Shown in pieces: positions 56,313 through 64,000 of a stretch of DNA of 64,000 nucleotides (position 1 is the stretch's first letter; each line of letters starts with the position of its first letter). The position numbers were made by a program, and so were the translations under genes. This DNA comes from Zoogloea sp041904905 (GTDB lineage: Bacteria > Pseudomonadota > Gammaproteobacteria > Burkholderiales > Rhodocyclaceae), in assembly GCF_041904905.1 (NCBI RefSeq), contig NZ_JAYRMI010000013.1, forward strand, positions 1 through 64,000, given 5' to 3'. Under the pieces are notes generated by a model. That model ran no database searches, was not told the DNA's origin, and was given only the letters and a program-made list of their open reading frames with translations.

Positions 56313-57304
56313 ACGCCCGGGCGATCCCGATCAAGCTCGTCGGCACCGCCGCCGCCCCGCCCGACGGTGGCCGCCAGCGGCTGCGGCGCTGGGCCCAGGC
56401 CGGCTTCTTCGTGCTGTTCATCCTCGCCCCGGTGTTCAACCTGCTGCGCTACGACCTGGTGGCCGGCCACGCCTGGCTGCTGGGTTTCGAGTGGCACGCC
56501 GGGCTGGAGGATTTCTCCAGCGGGCGCATCGACGCCCTGGGCGCGGTGGGGCGGGTGATCGGCCGGGTGCTGCTGCCCATCCTGGCCACGGGCGCGGCGC
56601 TGATCTGGGTGTCGTGGAAGTGGGGGCGGCTGTACTGCGGCTGGCTGTGCCCGCACTTTTCGGTGGTCGAGACGATCAACGCCTGCATGCGCCGGGCCAC
56701 CGGCAAGCCCAGCGTGTGGGAGCCGCGTCAGCTCCCGCCCCGCGAGCCGGACGGCCGCCCGGTGCGCTACGACCGGCGCTGGTGGCTCATCACCGTGCCG
56801 CTGGCGGTGGGCTTCGCCTTTGTGTGGGCGGTGGTGCTGCTCACCTACCTGCTGCCGCCCTTCCAGGTGTATGGCCACCTGCTGGCGGGGGCGCCGACGC
56901 GGAGCGAGTTCATCTTCATCGCCGCCGGCACGGTGGCGCTGTCGGCCGAGTTCCTCTTCGCCCGCCACCTGTTCTGCCGCTACGCCTGCGCGGTGGGGAT
57001 GTTCCAGAGCGTGGCCTGGATGGGCAACCGGGATGCGATGGTGGTCGGCTTCGCCCGCGACCGCGCGGCCGACTGCGCCAGCTGCTACAGCGCCTGCGAT
57101 CACGTCTGCCCGATGCGCCTCAAGCCCCGCAACATCAAGCGCACGATGTTCACCTGCACCCAGTGCGCCCAGTGCGTGAGCGCCTGCGAGACCACCCAGC
57201 AGCACAACCCCCGCGGCCCGCTGCTGCAGTGGGTGGCCGACGAGGCGGCGCGCCACAACGAGGCGGCCTTCGCGGCCCCGAAACCGGAAAGGAAATCCCC
57301 GTGA
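56309..57304 (+). CDS. NapH/CcoG/NosR-like membrane ferredoxin
   Basis: 331 aa. About five membrane spans, with Cys-x3-CP type loops YCGWLCPHF and FCRYACAVG, and two ferredoxin clusters at the C-terminus: CASCYSACDHVCP and CTQCAQCVSACE. The layout is that of polyferredoxins such as NapH, RdxA/CcoG and the C-terminal half of NosR, which move electrons from quinol or help copper-enzyme assembly. It is not part of the nap operon. It lies between a three-span protein and a CopD-like protein, with overlapping starts and stops on both sides. Confidence 0.9.
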   Translation: MNARAIPIKLVGTAAAPPDGGRQRLRRWAQAGFFVLFILAPVFNLLRYDLVAGHAWLLGFEWHAGLEDFSSGRIDALGAVGRVIGRVLLPILATGAALIWVSWKWGRLYCGWLCPHFSVVETINACMRRATGKPSVWEPRQLPPREPDGRPVRYDRRWWLITVPLAVGFAFVWAVVLLTYLLPPFQVYGHLLAGAPTRSEFIFIAAGTVALSAEFLFARHLFCRYACAVGMFQSVAWMGNRDAMVVGFARDRAADCASCYSACDHVCPMRLKPRNIKRTMFTCTQCAQCVSACETTQQHNPRGPLLQWVADEAARHNEAAFAAPKPERKSP

Positions 57305-57789
57305 GCGGCTTCAACGACTTCGCCATCGCCCGGGCGCTGCATGTGCTGGCGGTGCTGGTGTGGATCGGTGGCGTGGCGTTTGTGACGATGGTGCTGATCC
57401 CGGCCTGCCGGGCTCAGGCCGAGGCGGCCAGCCAGCTGGATCTCTTCGAGCGCCTGGAGCACCGCTTCGCCGCCATCGCCCGCTGGAGCGTGCTGCTGGC
57501 GGGGGCGTCGGGCCTGTGGCTCACCTGGCGGCTGGACGCCTGGGGCCGCTTCGCCGATTTCGCCGGCTGGTGGTGGATGCACGGGATGGTGGCGGTGTGG
57601 ACGATCTTCGCGTTGATGCTCTTCGTGCTGGAGCCCTTCGTGCTCCACAAGCTCTTCCAGGCCCACGCCCGGCGCGACCCGCTGGGCACCATGGCGCGCA
57701 TCCAGCGGGTGCATGTGGTGCTGCTTACCGTCAGCCTGGTCGTGGTGGCCGGTGCCGTGGCGGGGAGCCACGGCGGCTGGATGTTCTGA
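57301..57789 (+). CDS. CopD-like membrane protein
   Basis: 162 aa with a GTG start overlapping the ferredoxin stop. Four membrane spans. The first has the CopD-type start ALHVLAVLVWIGGVAFVTMV (a His near the N-terminus of the span); another His in WWWMHGMVAVW; a third in QRVHVVLLTVS. Such paired His could bind heme b or copper. The family is near DUF2269/CopD and other four-helix cytochrome-like proteins. Likely electron-transfer partner of the membrane ferredoxin (inference). Confidence 0.82.
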   Translation: MSGFNDFAIARALHVLAVLVWIGGVAFVTMVLIPACRAQAEAASQLDLFERLEHRFAAIARWSVLLAGASGLWLTWRLDAWGRFADFAGWWWMHGMVAVWTIFALMLFVLEPFVLHKLFQAHARRDPLGTMARIQRVHVVLLTVSLVVVAGAVAGSHGGWMF

Positions 57790-57810
57790 GGGGCCTGGGT
57801 GGGGGCGACG

Positions 57811-58383
57811 ATGGACCGGGAGGCGCTCGTCGGGGTGGTGTGGGGCGTGCTGCTGCTCCTGCTGCTTTTCGGGCGAGCCCGCGGCGGGCGGCAGGGCGCA
57901 GCCCGGGTGCCTCGCCTGTCCGAAGTGCAGGCGGGGCGGATCGCCGCCCAGCTGTTTACCGGGGAGGCGCGCGTGGAGGCGGCCCGCCTCCTGCGGGCGT
58001 GCGGATTCACGCCGGCCGGTTTCACCCCGGCGCCGCCCGACGAGGTGGTGGAGGCGATGATTCGCGGCATCTACCCGCCGGATCGGGTGGCGTCGGTGCA
58101 GGCGGCGCTGGGCCGTTACGGCGGCGGTGAAACCGCGCGGGTGCGGCTGGCGATCCTGCTCCTGGCCTGCGGTCAGCTGGCGCCCTTGCCGGCGCTGGTG
58201 GATACCGCCCTGTACGATCGTCGCGACGTGCTCTGCGAGGCAGAGCGGGTGGGGGCGGTGATCGACTTCTTCGCCCGGATGGGCGACGCGGGGCCGCTGT
58301 TTGCCGGCGGGACGCGCTCCGCCGAACACGACCTCCTCCGGCACTACCTGCTCTGGCTCATGCGCTACCGGGCTGCGGCCTGA
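57811..58383 (+). CDS. Hypothetical membrane-anchored protein
   Basis: 190 aa from ATG 57811; an in-frame GTG at 57799 would add 4 residues. One N-terminal span (LVGVVWGVLLLLLLFG), then a cytosolic or periplasmic helical domain with repeated RLLRACGF/ILLLACGQ type segments. No catalytic motif seen. It begins about 20 bases after the CopD-like gene and may be the last gene of that cluster. It is convergent with selO, separated by 12 bases. Family not recognised. Confidence 0.72.
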   Translation: MDREALVGVVWGVLLLLLLFGRARGGRQGAARVPRLSEVQAGRIAAQLFTGEARVEAARLLRACGFTPAGFTPAPPDEVVEAMIRGIYPPDRVASVQAALGRYGGGETARVRLAILLLACGQLAPLPALVDTALYDRRDVLCEAERVGAVIDFFARMGDAGPLFAGGTRSAEHDLLRHYLLWLMRYRAAA

Positions 58384-58395
58384 GCGCGCCGCCGT

Positions 58396-59880
58396 TCAGC
58401 TCGAACAGCTTACCGACAGCCCGCTGGCCCAGTCCGGCGGCGGGGCGGCGAAGCGTTCGAACTCGGGCTGCTCGTCGAAGGGCTTCGACAGGCAGGCGAG
58501 CACCGTGGCCGTCTCGCTGAAATCCCCCGCCTGGGCGGCGCGGATGGCGGATTCGGCGATCCAGTTGCGCAGCACGTACTTGGGATTGACGGCCCGCATG
58601 GCGGCCTGGCGTTCGGCGTCGGGCCGGCCTTCGGCCTTCAGGCGGGCGCGCCACAGGTCGATCCACGCGTCCAGCGCGAAGCGGTCGATCACGATGTCGC
58701 GGAGCGCCGAGTCGGCGGTGGCGCGGCGGGCTTCGTCCACTTCGGCCGGCAGGGCCGACAGGAAGCGGAAGAACTGGGTGAAGTCGAGGCGCAGGCGCTG
58801 GAGCAGGCCGAGGGTCTCGCCGACAAAATCCTCGTCGCCGGGCAGGGCTTCGGCAAAGCCCAGCTTGGCGCGCATCCGGGCCATGAAGCGGGCTTCGAAG
58901 GTGGCGGTGTAGTTGTCCTCGATGGCGGCCTGCACGTCGGCGCGCTCGCCCACCAGCGACGACAGGGCGTGGCCCAGGGCGTAGAGGTTCCAGTGCCCGA
59001 TCTGGGGCTGGGCGCGGTAGCTGTAGCGGCCGTGGTCGTCGGAGTGGTTGCAGATGTGGCCGGCGTCGAAGGCGTCCATGAAGCCGAAGGGGCCGTAATC
59101 CAGCGTGAGGCCGAGGATGGACATGTTGTCGGTGTTCATCACCCCGTGCATGAAGCCCACCGTCTGCCACTGGGCGATGAGATCCGCGGTGCGCCGGGAG
59201 ACGTCGGCCAGCAGCGCGGCGTAGGGGTTGGCGGCGTCGCGGCATTCGGGGCGGAAGCGGTCGATCACGTAGTCGGCCAGGTGGCGCAGCTCGTCGGTGC
59301 GCTTGCGGGCGGCCCAGTGCTCGAAGGAGCCGAAGCGGATGAAGCTGGGCGCCAGCCGGGTGACCACCGCGGCGGTCTCGACGGTCTCGCGGCGCACCGG
59401 CTCGTTGGAGCCCACCACGCACAGGGCGCGGGTGGTGGGGATGCCCAGCGCGGCCATCGCTTCGGAGCACAGGAACTCGCGGATGCTCGAGCGCAGCACC
59501 GCGCGGCCGTCGGCAAAGCGCGAGTAAGGCGTCTGGCCGGCGCCCTTGAGCTGGATCTCCCAGCCGCTGCCGGCGCCGGCCACCTCGCCCAGCAGGTGGG
59601 CGCGGCCGTCGCCCAGCTGGCCGGCCCACATCCCGAACTGGTGGCCGGAGTACACCGCGGCCAGGGGCTCGCTGCCGGGCAGCAGCCGGTTGCCGGCGAA
59701 GACCTGGGCGAACTCGGGCCGGGCGAATTCGGCCGGGTCGAGCTGGATCAGCGCGGCGGCGGCGGGGCTGGCGGCGACGAGGTAGGGGTCGGGCAAGGGG
59801 GTGGGCGGCAGCCGGGTGTAGAAGGCGTCCGGCAGGCGGGCGAAGGCGTTGTCGAAGGGCAGGGTTTCGAGGGTTGGCAT
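58396..59880 (-). CDS. selO: SelO/YdiU protein adenylyltransferase (pseudokinase)
   Basis: 494 aa, full length. The N-terminus LPFDNAFARLPDAFYTRLPP and YSGHQFGMWAGQLGDGRA, the LKGAGQTPYSRFADGRAVLR segment, and the active-site region GVMNTDNMSILGLTLDYGPF (Asp in metal binding) are diagnostic. The protein ends in CSS, the position where vertebrate SelO has selenocysteine. SelO transfers AMP onto proteins and is linked to oxidative-stress responses. It is monocistronic. ATG 59880 is the natural start. Confidence 0.96.
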   Translation of the reverse strand: MPTLETLPFDNAFARLPDAFYTRLPPTPLPDPYLVAASPAAAALIQLDPAEFARPEFAQVFAGNRLLPGSEPLAAVYSGHQFGMWAGQLGDGRAHLLGEVAGAGSGWEIQLKGAGQTPYSRFADGRAVLRSSIREFLCSEAMAALGIPTTRALCVVGSNEPVRRETVETAAVVTRLAPSFIRFGSFEHWAARKRTDELRHLADYVIDRFRPECRDAANPYAALLADVSRRTADLIAQWQTVGFMHGVMNTDNMSILGLTLDYGPFGFMDAFDAGHICNHSDDHGRYSYRAQPQIGHWNLYALGHALSSLVGERADVQAAIEDNYTATFEARFMARMRAKLGFAEALPGDEDFVGETLGLLQRLRLDFTQFFRFLSALPAEVDEARRATADSALRDIVIDRFALDAWIDLWRARLKAEGRPDAERQAAMRAVNPKYVLRNWIAESAIRAAQAGDFSETATVLACLSKPFDEQPEFERFAAPPPDWASGLSVSCSS

Positions 59881-60197
59881 GATCGTGTTGGGGGAATGAT
59901 TGTTATTTGAGGTGTGCGGGTCGGACTGGTGCGCCCGGGGCTTTGTTCCGCCGAGCCTGGATGGTAGCCGGGTGTAACCGATCTGGACTTTTTGTCGGAT
60001 CGCCGAAACACCACGGTGCGGGCGGCTCGTCGCGCGTGCCCGGTTCGGATGGGCGGGGCCGCTCGCAGGCGGTGTCGGCGCTCGCATCGATGTGCTGACC
60101 TGCGCCCTGGGCGGAGACCTATGCATCATCTGTGCCAATGATTCCCTGAGCGGCACGCTGGCCACCGGGCCGGCTCTCGATCAGGCCGCCTCCGCCA
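59881..60197. other. 317-base gap with possible 5' part of a frameshifted gene
   Basis: No complete gene. An open stretch in another frame from GTG 60092 to about 60240 (ICANDSLSGTLATGPALDQA) has protein-like composition and may be the 5' part of the gene at 60198, shifted by one base. No terminator or promoter could be assigned. Confidence 0.35.
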
Positions 60198-60467
60198 GTG
60201 ACACGGGGCCCTTCGCTCCGCTGGCGGTGTCCGCGGAGCGGCAAGTACGGCTCGGTCGTGTCGCAAAACGTCGATTTCGATGTAAACGGCACACCGCTCG
60301 AAGTCGGGTTGCTCCTGCCGTCGCGGGGCGACTGGCGCGTCGATTTCACCGACCTCAAGCGGGGCGGCGCCCTCGACAGCGGCTGGTTCTGTCTGGCCGA
60401 CGACAGGGCCGCTTTCCATCTGGCCGGCGTGTCGCGGCTGCCGTGGCGCTTCGGGCAATTTGCCTGA
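60198..60467 (+). CDS. Hypothetical protein, possibly frameshifted
   Basis: 89 aa from a GTG without RBS. The part from about residue 15 on (SGKYGSVVSQNVDFDVNGTP, then RGDWRVDFTDLKRGGALD) has natural composition and GC-rich third positions. The upstream part reads better in the +1-shifted frame (GTG 60092), so a single-base frameshift near 60236-60240 would join ~50 extra residues. It may be a real short gene, a pseudogene or an assembly error. Function unknown. Confidence 0.42.
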   Translation: MTRGPSLRWRCPRSGKYGSVVSQNVDFDVNGTPLEVGLLLPSRGDWRVDFTDLKRGGALDSGWFCLADDRAAFHLAGVSRLPWRFGQFA

Positions 60468-60552
60468 CGGGGATGGGGTAATCTGCGGCCGGTGCTCCGC
60501 CTGCGCGGCGGGGGCCGACCCCGGCTTTCGACCCTTCTCCAGCCCTGCCCGA

Positions 60553-61950
60553 ATGAAGCATAGCCCGACCGCACCGCCCGCCGCCCCGGCCGCGGTGGAT
60601 CTCAAGCGCCACCTGCTGCTGCGGGTGAGCCTGTTTGCGCTGGCCGTCGGCGTGGTGGCCACGGTGGTGGTGCTGTACCAGACGCGGGAGCGCATCCGCG
60701 ACCACATCGCCCGCTCGGGCCTCACCGTCGAGCGGCTGGTGGCCGGCGAGGCGGACCAGCTGCGCGACGCCTTCCGGCGCAGCCTGGAGGGGCTGACCCT
60801 GGCCTCGCTGGACGGCATCGGGCCGCGGCTGGGCATCTGCGTGGCGGTGGAGGACCTCTACAAGCGGCCGGTGGTGAGCCGCTGCTTTCACGACGACGGC
60901 GCGGCGCCGGCGCCGGTGCGCTGGGCGCTGGCCCGGCTGATCGGGCCGGATCTCGCCTACCGCGGGGTGATTGGGCAATACCCGGGCGTGAAGGTGGGCG
61001 AGTTCGTCGTCACCCCCGATCTGGACAGCGAGGGGCGCGCGGCGTGGGTGCAGATCCGCACCGTGCTGGGCATGAGCCTGGCGATCCTGCTCCTCAACCT
61101 GCTGATCTACCGCCCGGTGCGCCGCGCCCTGCGGCCGGCGGACCAGATTCTGGCGGTGCTGGGGCGGATGGAGGCCGGCGACCTGTCGGCCCGGATGCCG
61201 CGCCCGCGGCTGATCGAGCTGCGCCGCATCGCCGCCGGCTTCGACCACCTGGCCGACCAGCTCCAGAAGACCCTCGCCGCCCAGCGTCAGCTGGCCCAGC
61301 GCCTGCTGGCGGTGCGCGAGGAGGAGCGCCGCCGGCTGGCCCGGGAGCTGCACGACGAGTTCGGCCAGTGCCTTGCGTCGGTGGGGGCCGAGGCGGCCTT
61401 CATCGCGGCGCGGGCCGAATCCACCGACCCGGCGCTGCTGCCGGCGGCGCGGGCGGTGTCGGCGGTGACCGGCCACATGATGGAGAGCCTGCAGGGCATC
61501 CTGCACCAGCTGCGGCCGGTGGGGCTGGAGGAGTTCGGCCTGGCGGCGGCGCTGGAGCAGATGGTGGCCGGCTGGCGGCGGCGTCAGCCCGGCTGCGCTT
61601 TCACGCTGGCGGTGGAGGGGGGAATCGATACGTTACCGGCCGATCTGACCGTAAGTTTGTATCGAATCGTGCAGGAGAGCCTCACCAATGCCCTGCGCCA
61701 CGGCACCCCGGCGCGGGTGGCGGTGAGCCTCGTGCGGGACGCCGCCGGCTGCCGTCTGCGGGTGGAGGACGACGGCGAGGGCGGTGCGCCGGCCAGCCCC
61801 GGCAGCGGGCTGGGGGTGCTGGGGATGCGCGAGCGCGTCGAGGCCCTGGGCGGGCGCTTCGCCCTGGAGCCCCTGGCGCCCCGCGGGATGCGGGTGCGCG
61901 CGGATTTTCCGCCGGCGGTGCTGGCGGCTGCGGAGGAGGAGCATGACTGA
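60553..61950 (+). CDS. NarX/UhpB-type membrane histidine kinase
   Basis: 465 aa; ATG 60553 (MKHSPTAPP) preferred over 60460. Two spans (LLLRVSLFALAVGVVATVVV and GMSLAILLLNLLIYRPV) enclose a ~120-residue periplasmic sensor with two Cys (ICVAVEDL and VSRCFHDD). HAMP follows, then HisKA_3 with the phospho-His in RELHDEFGQCLAS, and HATPase with ESLTNALRHG and GSGLGVLGMRERVEALGG. The HisKA_3 type pairs with NarL-family regulators, one of which overlaps it by 8 bases. Signal unknown; the periplasmic P-box of true NarX is not seen. Confidence 0.92.
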   Translation: MKHSPTAPPAAPAAVDLKRHLLLRVSLFALAVGVVATVVVLYQTRERIRDHIARSGLTVERLVAGEADQLRDAFRRSLEGLTLASLDGIGPRLGICVAVEDLYKRPVVSRCFHDDGAAPAPVRWALARLIGPDLAYRGVIGQYPGVKVGEFVVTPDLDSEGRAAWVQIRTVLGMSLAILLLNLLIYRPVRRALRPADQILAVLGRMEAGDLSARMPRPRLIELRRIAAGFDHLADQLQKTLAAQRQLAQRLLAVREEERRRLARELHDEFGQCLASVGAEAAFIAARAESTDPALLPAARAVSAVTGHMMESLQGILHQLRPVGLEEFGLAAALEQMVAGWRRRQPGCAFTLAVEGGIDTLPADLTVSLYRIVQESLTNALRHGTPARVAVSLVRDAAGCRLRVEDDGEGGAPASPGSGLGVLGMRERVEALGGRFALEPLAPRGMRVRADFPPAVLAAAEEEHD

Positions 61951-62578
61951 ACAGACCCGCCTGCTGCTGGTGGACGACCACGCGGTGGTGCGCGAGGGCT
62001 ACCGCCGCCTGCTGGAGACCCGGCCCGATCTGGCCATCGTGGCCGAGGCGGCCTGCGCGCGGGAGGCGCTGGACCGCTTCCGCGCCCACGGGCCGGACGT
62101 GGTGGTGCTCGATCTGGGGCTGCCCGACATGGGCGGGGTGGAGCTGATCCGCCGCCTGCTCCAGCGCGACGCCGGGGCCCGCATCCTGGTGTTCACCATG
62201 CACCGCGAGCCGCTCTTCGCCACCCAGGCCCTGCGCGCCGGGGCGCTGGGCTACGTGACCAAGAGCAGCCCGCCGGAGGTGCTGGTGAACGCGGTGTATC
62301 AGGTGGCGGCGCGGCGTCAGGTCATCAGCCCGGACATCGCCCCCGAGCTGGCCCTGGCGCTCATCGACCGCCCGCGGGAGCCGCTGGCCGAGCTGGCCCC
62401 GCGGGAGTTCGAGATCCTGCGCCTGCTGCTGGACGGGCTGGGGCCGGAGGAGATCGGCGCGCGGCTGTCGATCTCCGCCAAGACGGTGCAGAACTGCCAC
62501 TACCAGATCAAGAGCAAGCTGGGGGTGCGCAGCGACATCGAGCTGACCCGGCTGGCGCTGCGCCTCGGGCTGATCTGA
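61943..62578 (+). CDS. NarL/LuxR-family response regulator
   Basis: 211 aa. Receiver 1-120 with acceptor Asp in VVVLDLGLPDMGG and Lys in YVTKSSP; LuxR-type helix-turn-helix at about 145-205 (LAPREFEILRLLLDG and ISAKTVQNCHYQIKSKL). Partner of the overlapping HisKA_3 kinase (ATG 61943 with GGAGGAG upstream). It would bind DNA as a dimer when phosphorylated. Its targets are not evident; the following cupin gene is on the other strand. Confidence 0.95.
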   Translation: MTEQTRLLLVDDHAVVREGYRRLLETRPDLAIVAEAACAREALDRFRAHGPDVVVLDLGLPDMGGVELIRRLLQRDAGARILVFTMHREPLFATQALRAGALGYVTKSSPPEVLVNAVYQVAARRQVISPDIAPELALALIDRPREPLAELAPREFEILRLLLDGLGPEEIGARLSISAKTVQNCHYQIKSKLGVRSDIELTRLALRLGLI

Positions 62579-62584
62579 GGCGGT

Positions 62585-63037
62585 TCAGGCGGGTTCGGCC
62601 GCCGCGGCCTGCTGGGCCTCGAACAGGGCCTGGAGGGTTTCCAGGGTCAGTTCGGCGACGGTCTGGCCGGCGTCGTCGAGGATCTGGTAGAGGATTTCGC
62701 CCGGCAGCGGCCGCATGCTGAACAGCACGATGGCGTCCTCCGCGCCGCCGCCTTCCCGGTGGGGCGCCTCGCTGGCCGGCGAGACGGTGTAGCTGCCGGT
62801 GGGGCGCACCTCCCGCAGGCGGCCGTCCGTCTCGTAGAGGCGGTGCTCGCCGCGCACCACGAAGGTGTGGTTGAGGGCCATGTGGCGGTGCAGGACGATC
62901 TGCTGGCCGGCGTCGAAGCGGAACAGCACGTCGGCGACGCGGCGGACGGGGTCCACCGCCAGGATGAAGAACGCGAAGTGGGGAAACGCGCCGAAGGGCT
63001 GCCAGCAGATGGCGCTGTCGTCGAAGGTGTGGGGCAT
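62585..63037 (-). CDS. Cupin-domain protein
   Basis: 150 aa; start at 63037 (MPHTFDDSAICW) chosen because the longer frame has no RBS and GGAGCC precedes this ATG. One cupin barrel with conserved-type metal-binding histidines LHRHMALNHTFVVRGEH and a later EAPHREGG. Resembles the ChrR-type/anti-sigma or dioxygenase-like cupins; whether it binds Zn or Fe is unknown. It stands between the NarL-type regulator and a long intergenic region. Divergent from the Sel1-repeat gene. Confidence 0.85.
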   Translation of the reverse strand: MPHTFDDSAICWQPFGAFPHFAFFILAVDPVRRVADVLFRFDAGQQIVLHRHMALNHTFVVRGEHRLYETDGRLREVRPTGSYTVSPASEAPHREGGGAEDAIVLFSMRPLPGEILYQILDDAGQTVAELTLETLQALFEAQQAAAAEPA

Positions 63038-63115
63038 CGGGGGGCTCCTGGTGGAGGGTTGTCTGGCCGGTTGGCCGAGGCCAGTAAACCCCGCCGGGGG
63101 GCGCCGCGCCGAGGT

Positions 63116-63191
63116 CAATCTGCCCGCGATCGGGCGGGCATCCGGCCCAGGCGGGGGCGCCGGGCGGGTCGGGCAGATTGCCCGCCCGATC
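63116..63191. repeat. Pair of inverted words in the cupin/Sel1 intergenic region
   Basis: CAATCTGCCCG (63116-63126) and GATCGGGCGGGCA (63128-63140) reappear as complements CGGGCAGATTG (63170-63180) and TGCCCGCCCGATC (63179-63191). Both words are perfect inverted copies, but their order is changed. They could form alternative hairpins or regulator sites in the divergent 251-base gap 63038-63288. Confidence 0.55.
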
Positions 63192-63288
63192 CGGGGCAGG
63201 ATGCCGCTGCCCCGCCGTCGGCCCGCCCCTAAAGTGGGTGGGTACGGCGGGCGCCAGGTGGCCCCGCCCCGATCCGACGGAATTGACC

Positions 63289-64000
63289 ATGCGCTATCCG
63301 ATGAGGGCCGCCATGCTGGCCCTGCTGCTCGCCTCCGGCGCGGCGACCGCGGCCGGCAACCTGTTCTGCGGCGGCCCGGTGCCCCAGACCGGCGAGCCCA
63401 CCGACCTCGCCCACGTGGTGGGCGACCAGACCCTGGAGTTCATCGCCGAGCAGCCCGCCAGCCTGATGGTGTGCAGCAAGGGCTACCTGTTCGAGAAGTG
63501 CGGCGACCACGAGACGGCGATGAAGGTGTTCGACCGCTGCATCGCCGCCGGCTACATCGGCGCGATGATCTGGAAGGCGCTGATGCTCCAGGACGGCGCC
63601 GGGGTGGCCCGCGACCTGCCCGCCGCCGCCGAGCTGATGCGCCGGGCCGCCGAATCCGGCGACTCGCCCTACGCGGTGCTTGGCAAGCTCCACTACGCCA
63701 GCGCCCTGCACGAGGGCAAGGGCGTGCCGAAGGACGAGGCGGCGGCGCGGCGCTGGTTCGAGGCCGCGGCGGCCGACGGCAACCCCGACGCCATCGAGTT
63801 CCTGCGCACCGGCTACCACGTGGGCGACCGGGACGGGTCGGCCCGAGGCGTGGGCACCCCGCCGCCGGTGGCCCTGCCCCTGCCCGGCGAGCTGCAGGAG
63901 GCCGCCGCCCCGCGCGGCGAGCGGTCGCCGCCGGCTGCCTTTGCCGCGCCCCTGGCCCGTCGGCTGACCCAGGCCCCGGCCGCCGCCCCGGCGCAGCCGC
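63289..64000 (+). CDS. Secreted Sel1-repeat (SEL1/TPR-like) protein, 3' truncated by window
   Basis: The first 237 codons are visible; no stop before the window end. Signal peptide MLALLLASGAATAA. Mature part has GNLFCGGPVPQTGEP, a Cys pair (MVCSKGYLFEKCGDHE), then Sel1-like repeats (YIGAMIWKALMLQDGAGVAR, AVLGKLHYASALHEGKGVPK and WFEAAAADGNPDAIEFL). A Pro/Ala-rich stretch follows. Sel1 repeats mediate protein-protein contacts. Its start ATG 63289 is preceded by a GACGGAATTG stretch. The complete protein may carry a further domain. Confidence 0.85.
   Translation, partial: MRYPMRAAMLALLLASGAATAAGNLFCGGPVPQTGEPTDLAHVVGDQTLEFIAEQPASLMVCSKGYLFEKCGDHETAMKVFDRCIAAGYIGAMIWKALMLQDGAGVARDLPAAAELMRRAAESGDSPYAVLGKLHYASALHEGKGVPKDEAAARRWFEAAAADGNPDAIEFLRTGYHVGDRDGSARGVGTPPPVALPLPGELQEAAAPRGERSPPAAFAAPLARRLTQAPAAAPAQP

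Noticed and set aside
56309..57304. A second napH
   Set aside because: Lies outside nap, differs in spacing of the cluster motifs, and is coupled to a CopD-like gene.

Overview
The window is about 70% GC with dense coding on both strands. It carries a complete periplasmic nitrate reductase operon, cytochrome-c nitric oxide reductase genes, PHB-granule genes (phasin, PHB depolymerase-like esterase), a PEP-CTERM protein, a SAH riboswitch in front of metH, and many c-di-GMP and two-component proteins. This combination suggests a denitrifying betaproteobacterium of the Rhodocyclales (Azospira/Dechlorosoma, Thauera or Azoarcus type). That placement is inferred from gene content, not from a marker gene. 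I saw no rRNA, tRNA, CRISPR array, insertion sequence or prophage.

Layout. 1-5.2 kb: an overlapping signalling operon (end of a hybrid kinase, a REC-PAS-degenerate GGDEF-EAL protein, a TonB-dependent receptor). 5.4-8.3 kb: an AhpD-like protein convergent with a membrane GGDEF-EAL protein. 8.5-14.9 kb: napFDAGHBC. 15.1-17.1 kb: norCB behind a near-consensus FNR/DNR box and closed by a terminator. 17.3-20.4 kb: small and accessory genes. 20.4-24.3 kb: SAH riboswitch and metH. 24.3-25.4 kb: a small, locally AT-rich accessory patch (GIY-YIG protein, secreted orphan). 25.5-27.1 kb: norE-norF-norQ on the minus strand, about 8 kb from norCB. 27.3-34.1 kb: a PleD-like diguanylate cyclase, a methyltransferase-like membrane protein, AmpG, a SMUG1-type uracil-DNA glycosylase, a dense palindromic repeat cluster, a HerA/YjgR ATPase and YebC. 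34.2-37.4 kb: a PEP-CTERM protein with a candidate sigma-54 promoter, a PilZ-like protein and an ABC-F ATPase. 37.5-44.1 kb: a PTS EIIC-EAL fusion, a BarA-like hybrid kinase and a small PstS-like binding protein.

44.1-50.8 kb is the most interesting block: two divergent operons that join a membrane-embedded spermidine-synthase-like protein and a lipoprotein-type flavin oxidoreductase to DUF350, SPFH/YdjI-SHOCT, DUF4178, a tiny Ser/Gly-tailed membrane protein and AdoMet decarboxylase. It looks like a polyamine-linked membrane or envelope-stress system. 50.9-64 kb: flavin reductase, phasin and PHB esterase, an ADP-ribosylglycohydrolase-like protein with an altered metal motif, a three-gene membrane/ferredoxin/CopD-like redox cluster, SelO, a NarX/NarL-type two-component pair, a cupin and the start of a Sel1-repeat protein.

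How the parts connect. Nitrate is reduced by NapAB, with NapC and NapGH as quinol-side electron donors and NapD/NapF as maturation proteins. NorCB removes NO, and NorQ/E/F support NorCB assembly and activity. Candidate FNR/DNR boxes precede nap, norCB and norE. At least five c-di-GMP-related proteins (three with EAL, two with intact GGDEF, one PilZ-like) and a PEP-CTERM protein point to regulated surface attachment or floc formation.
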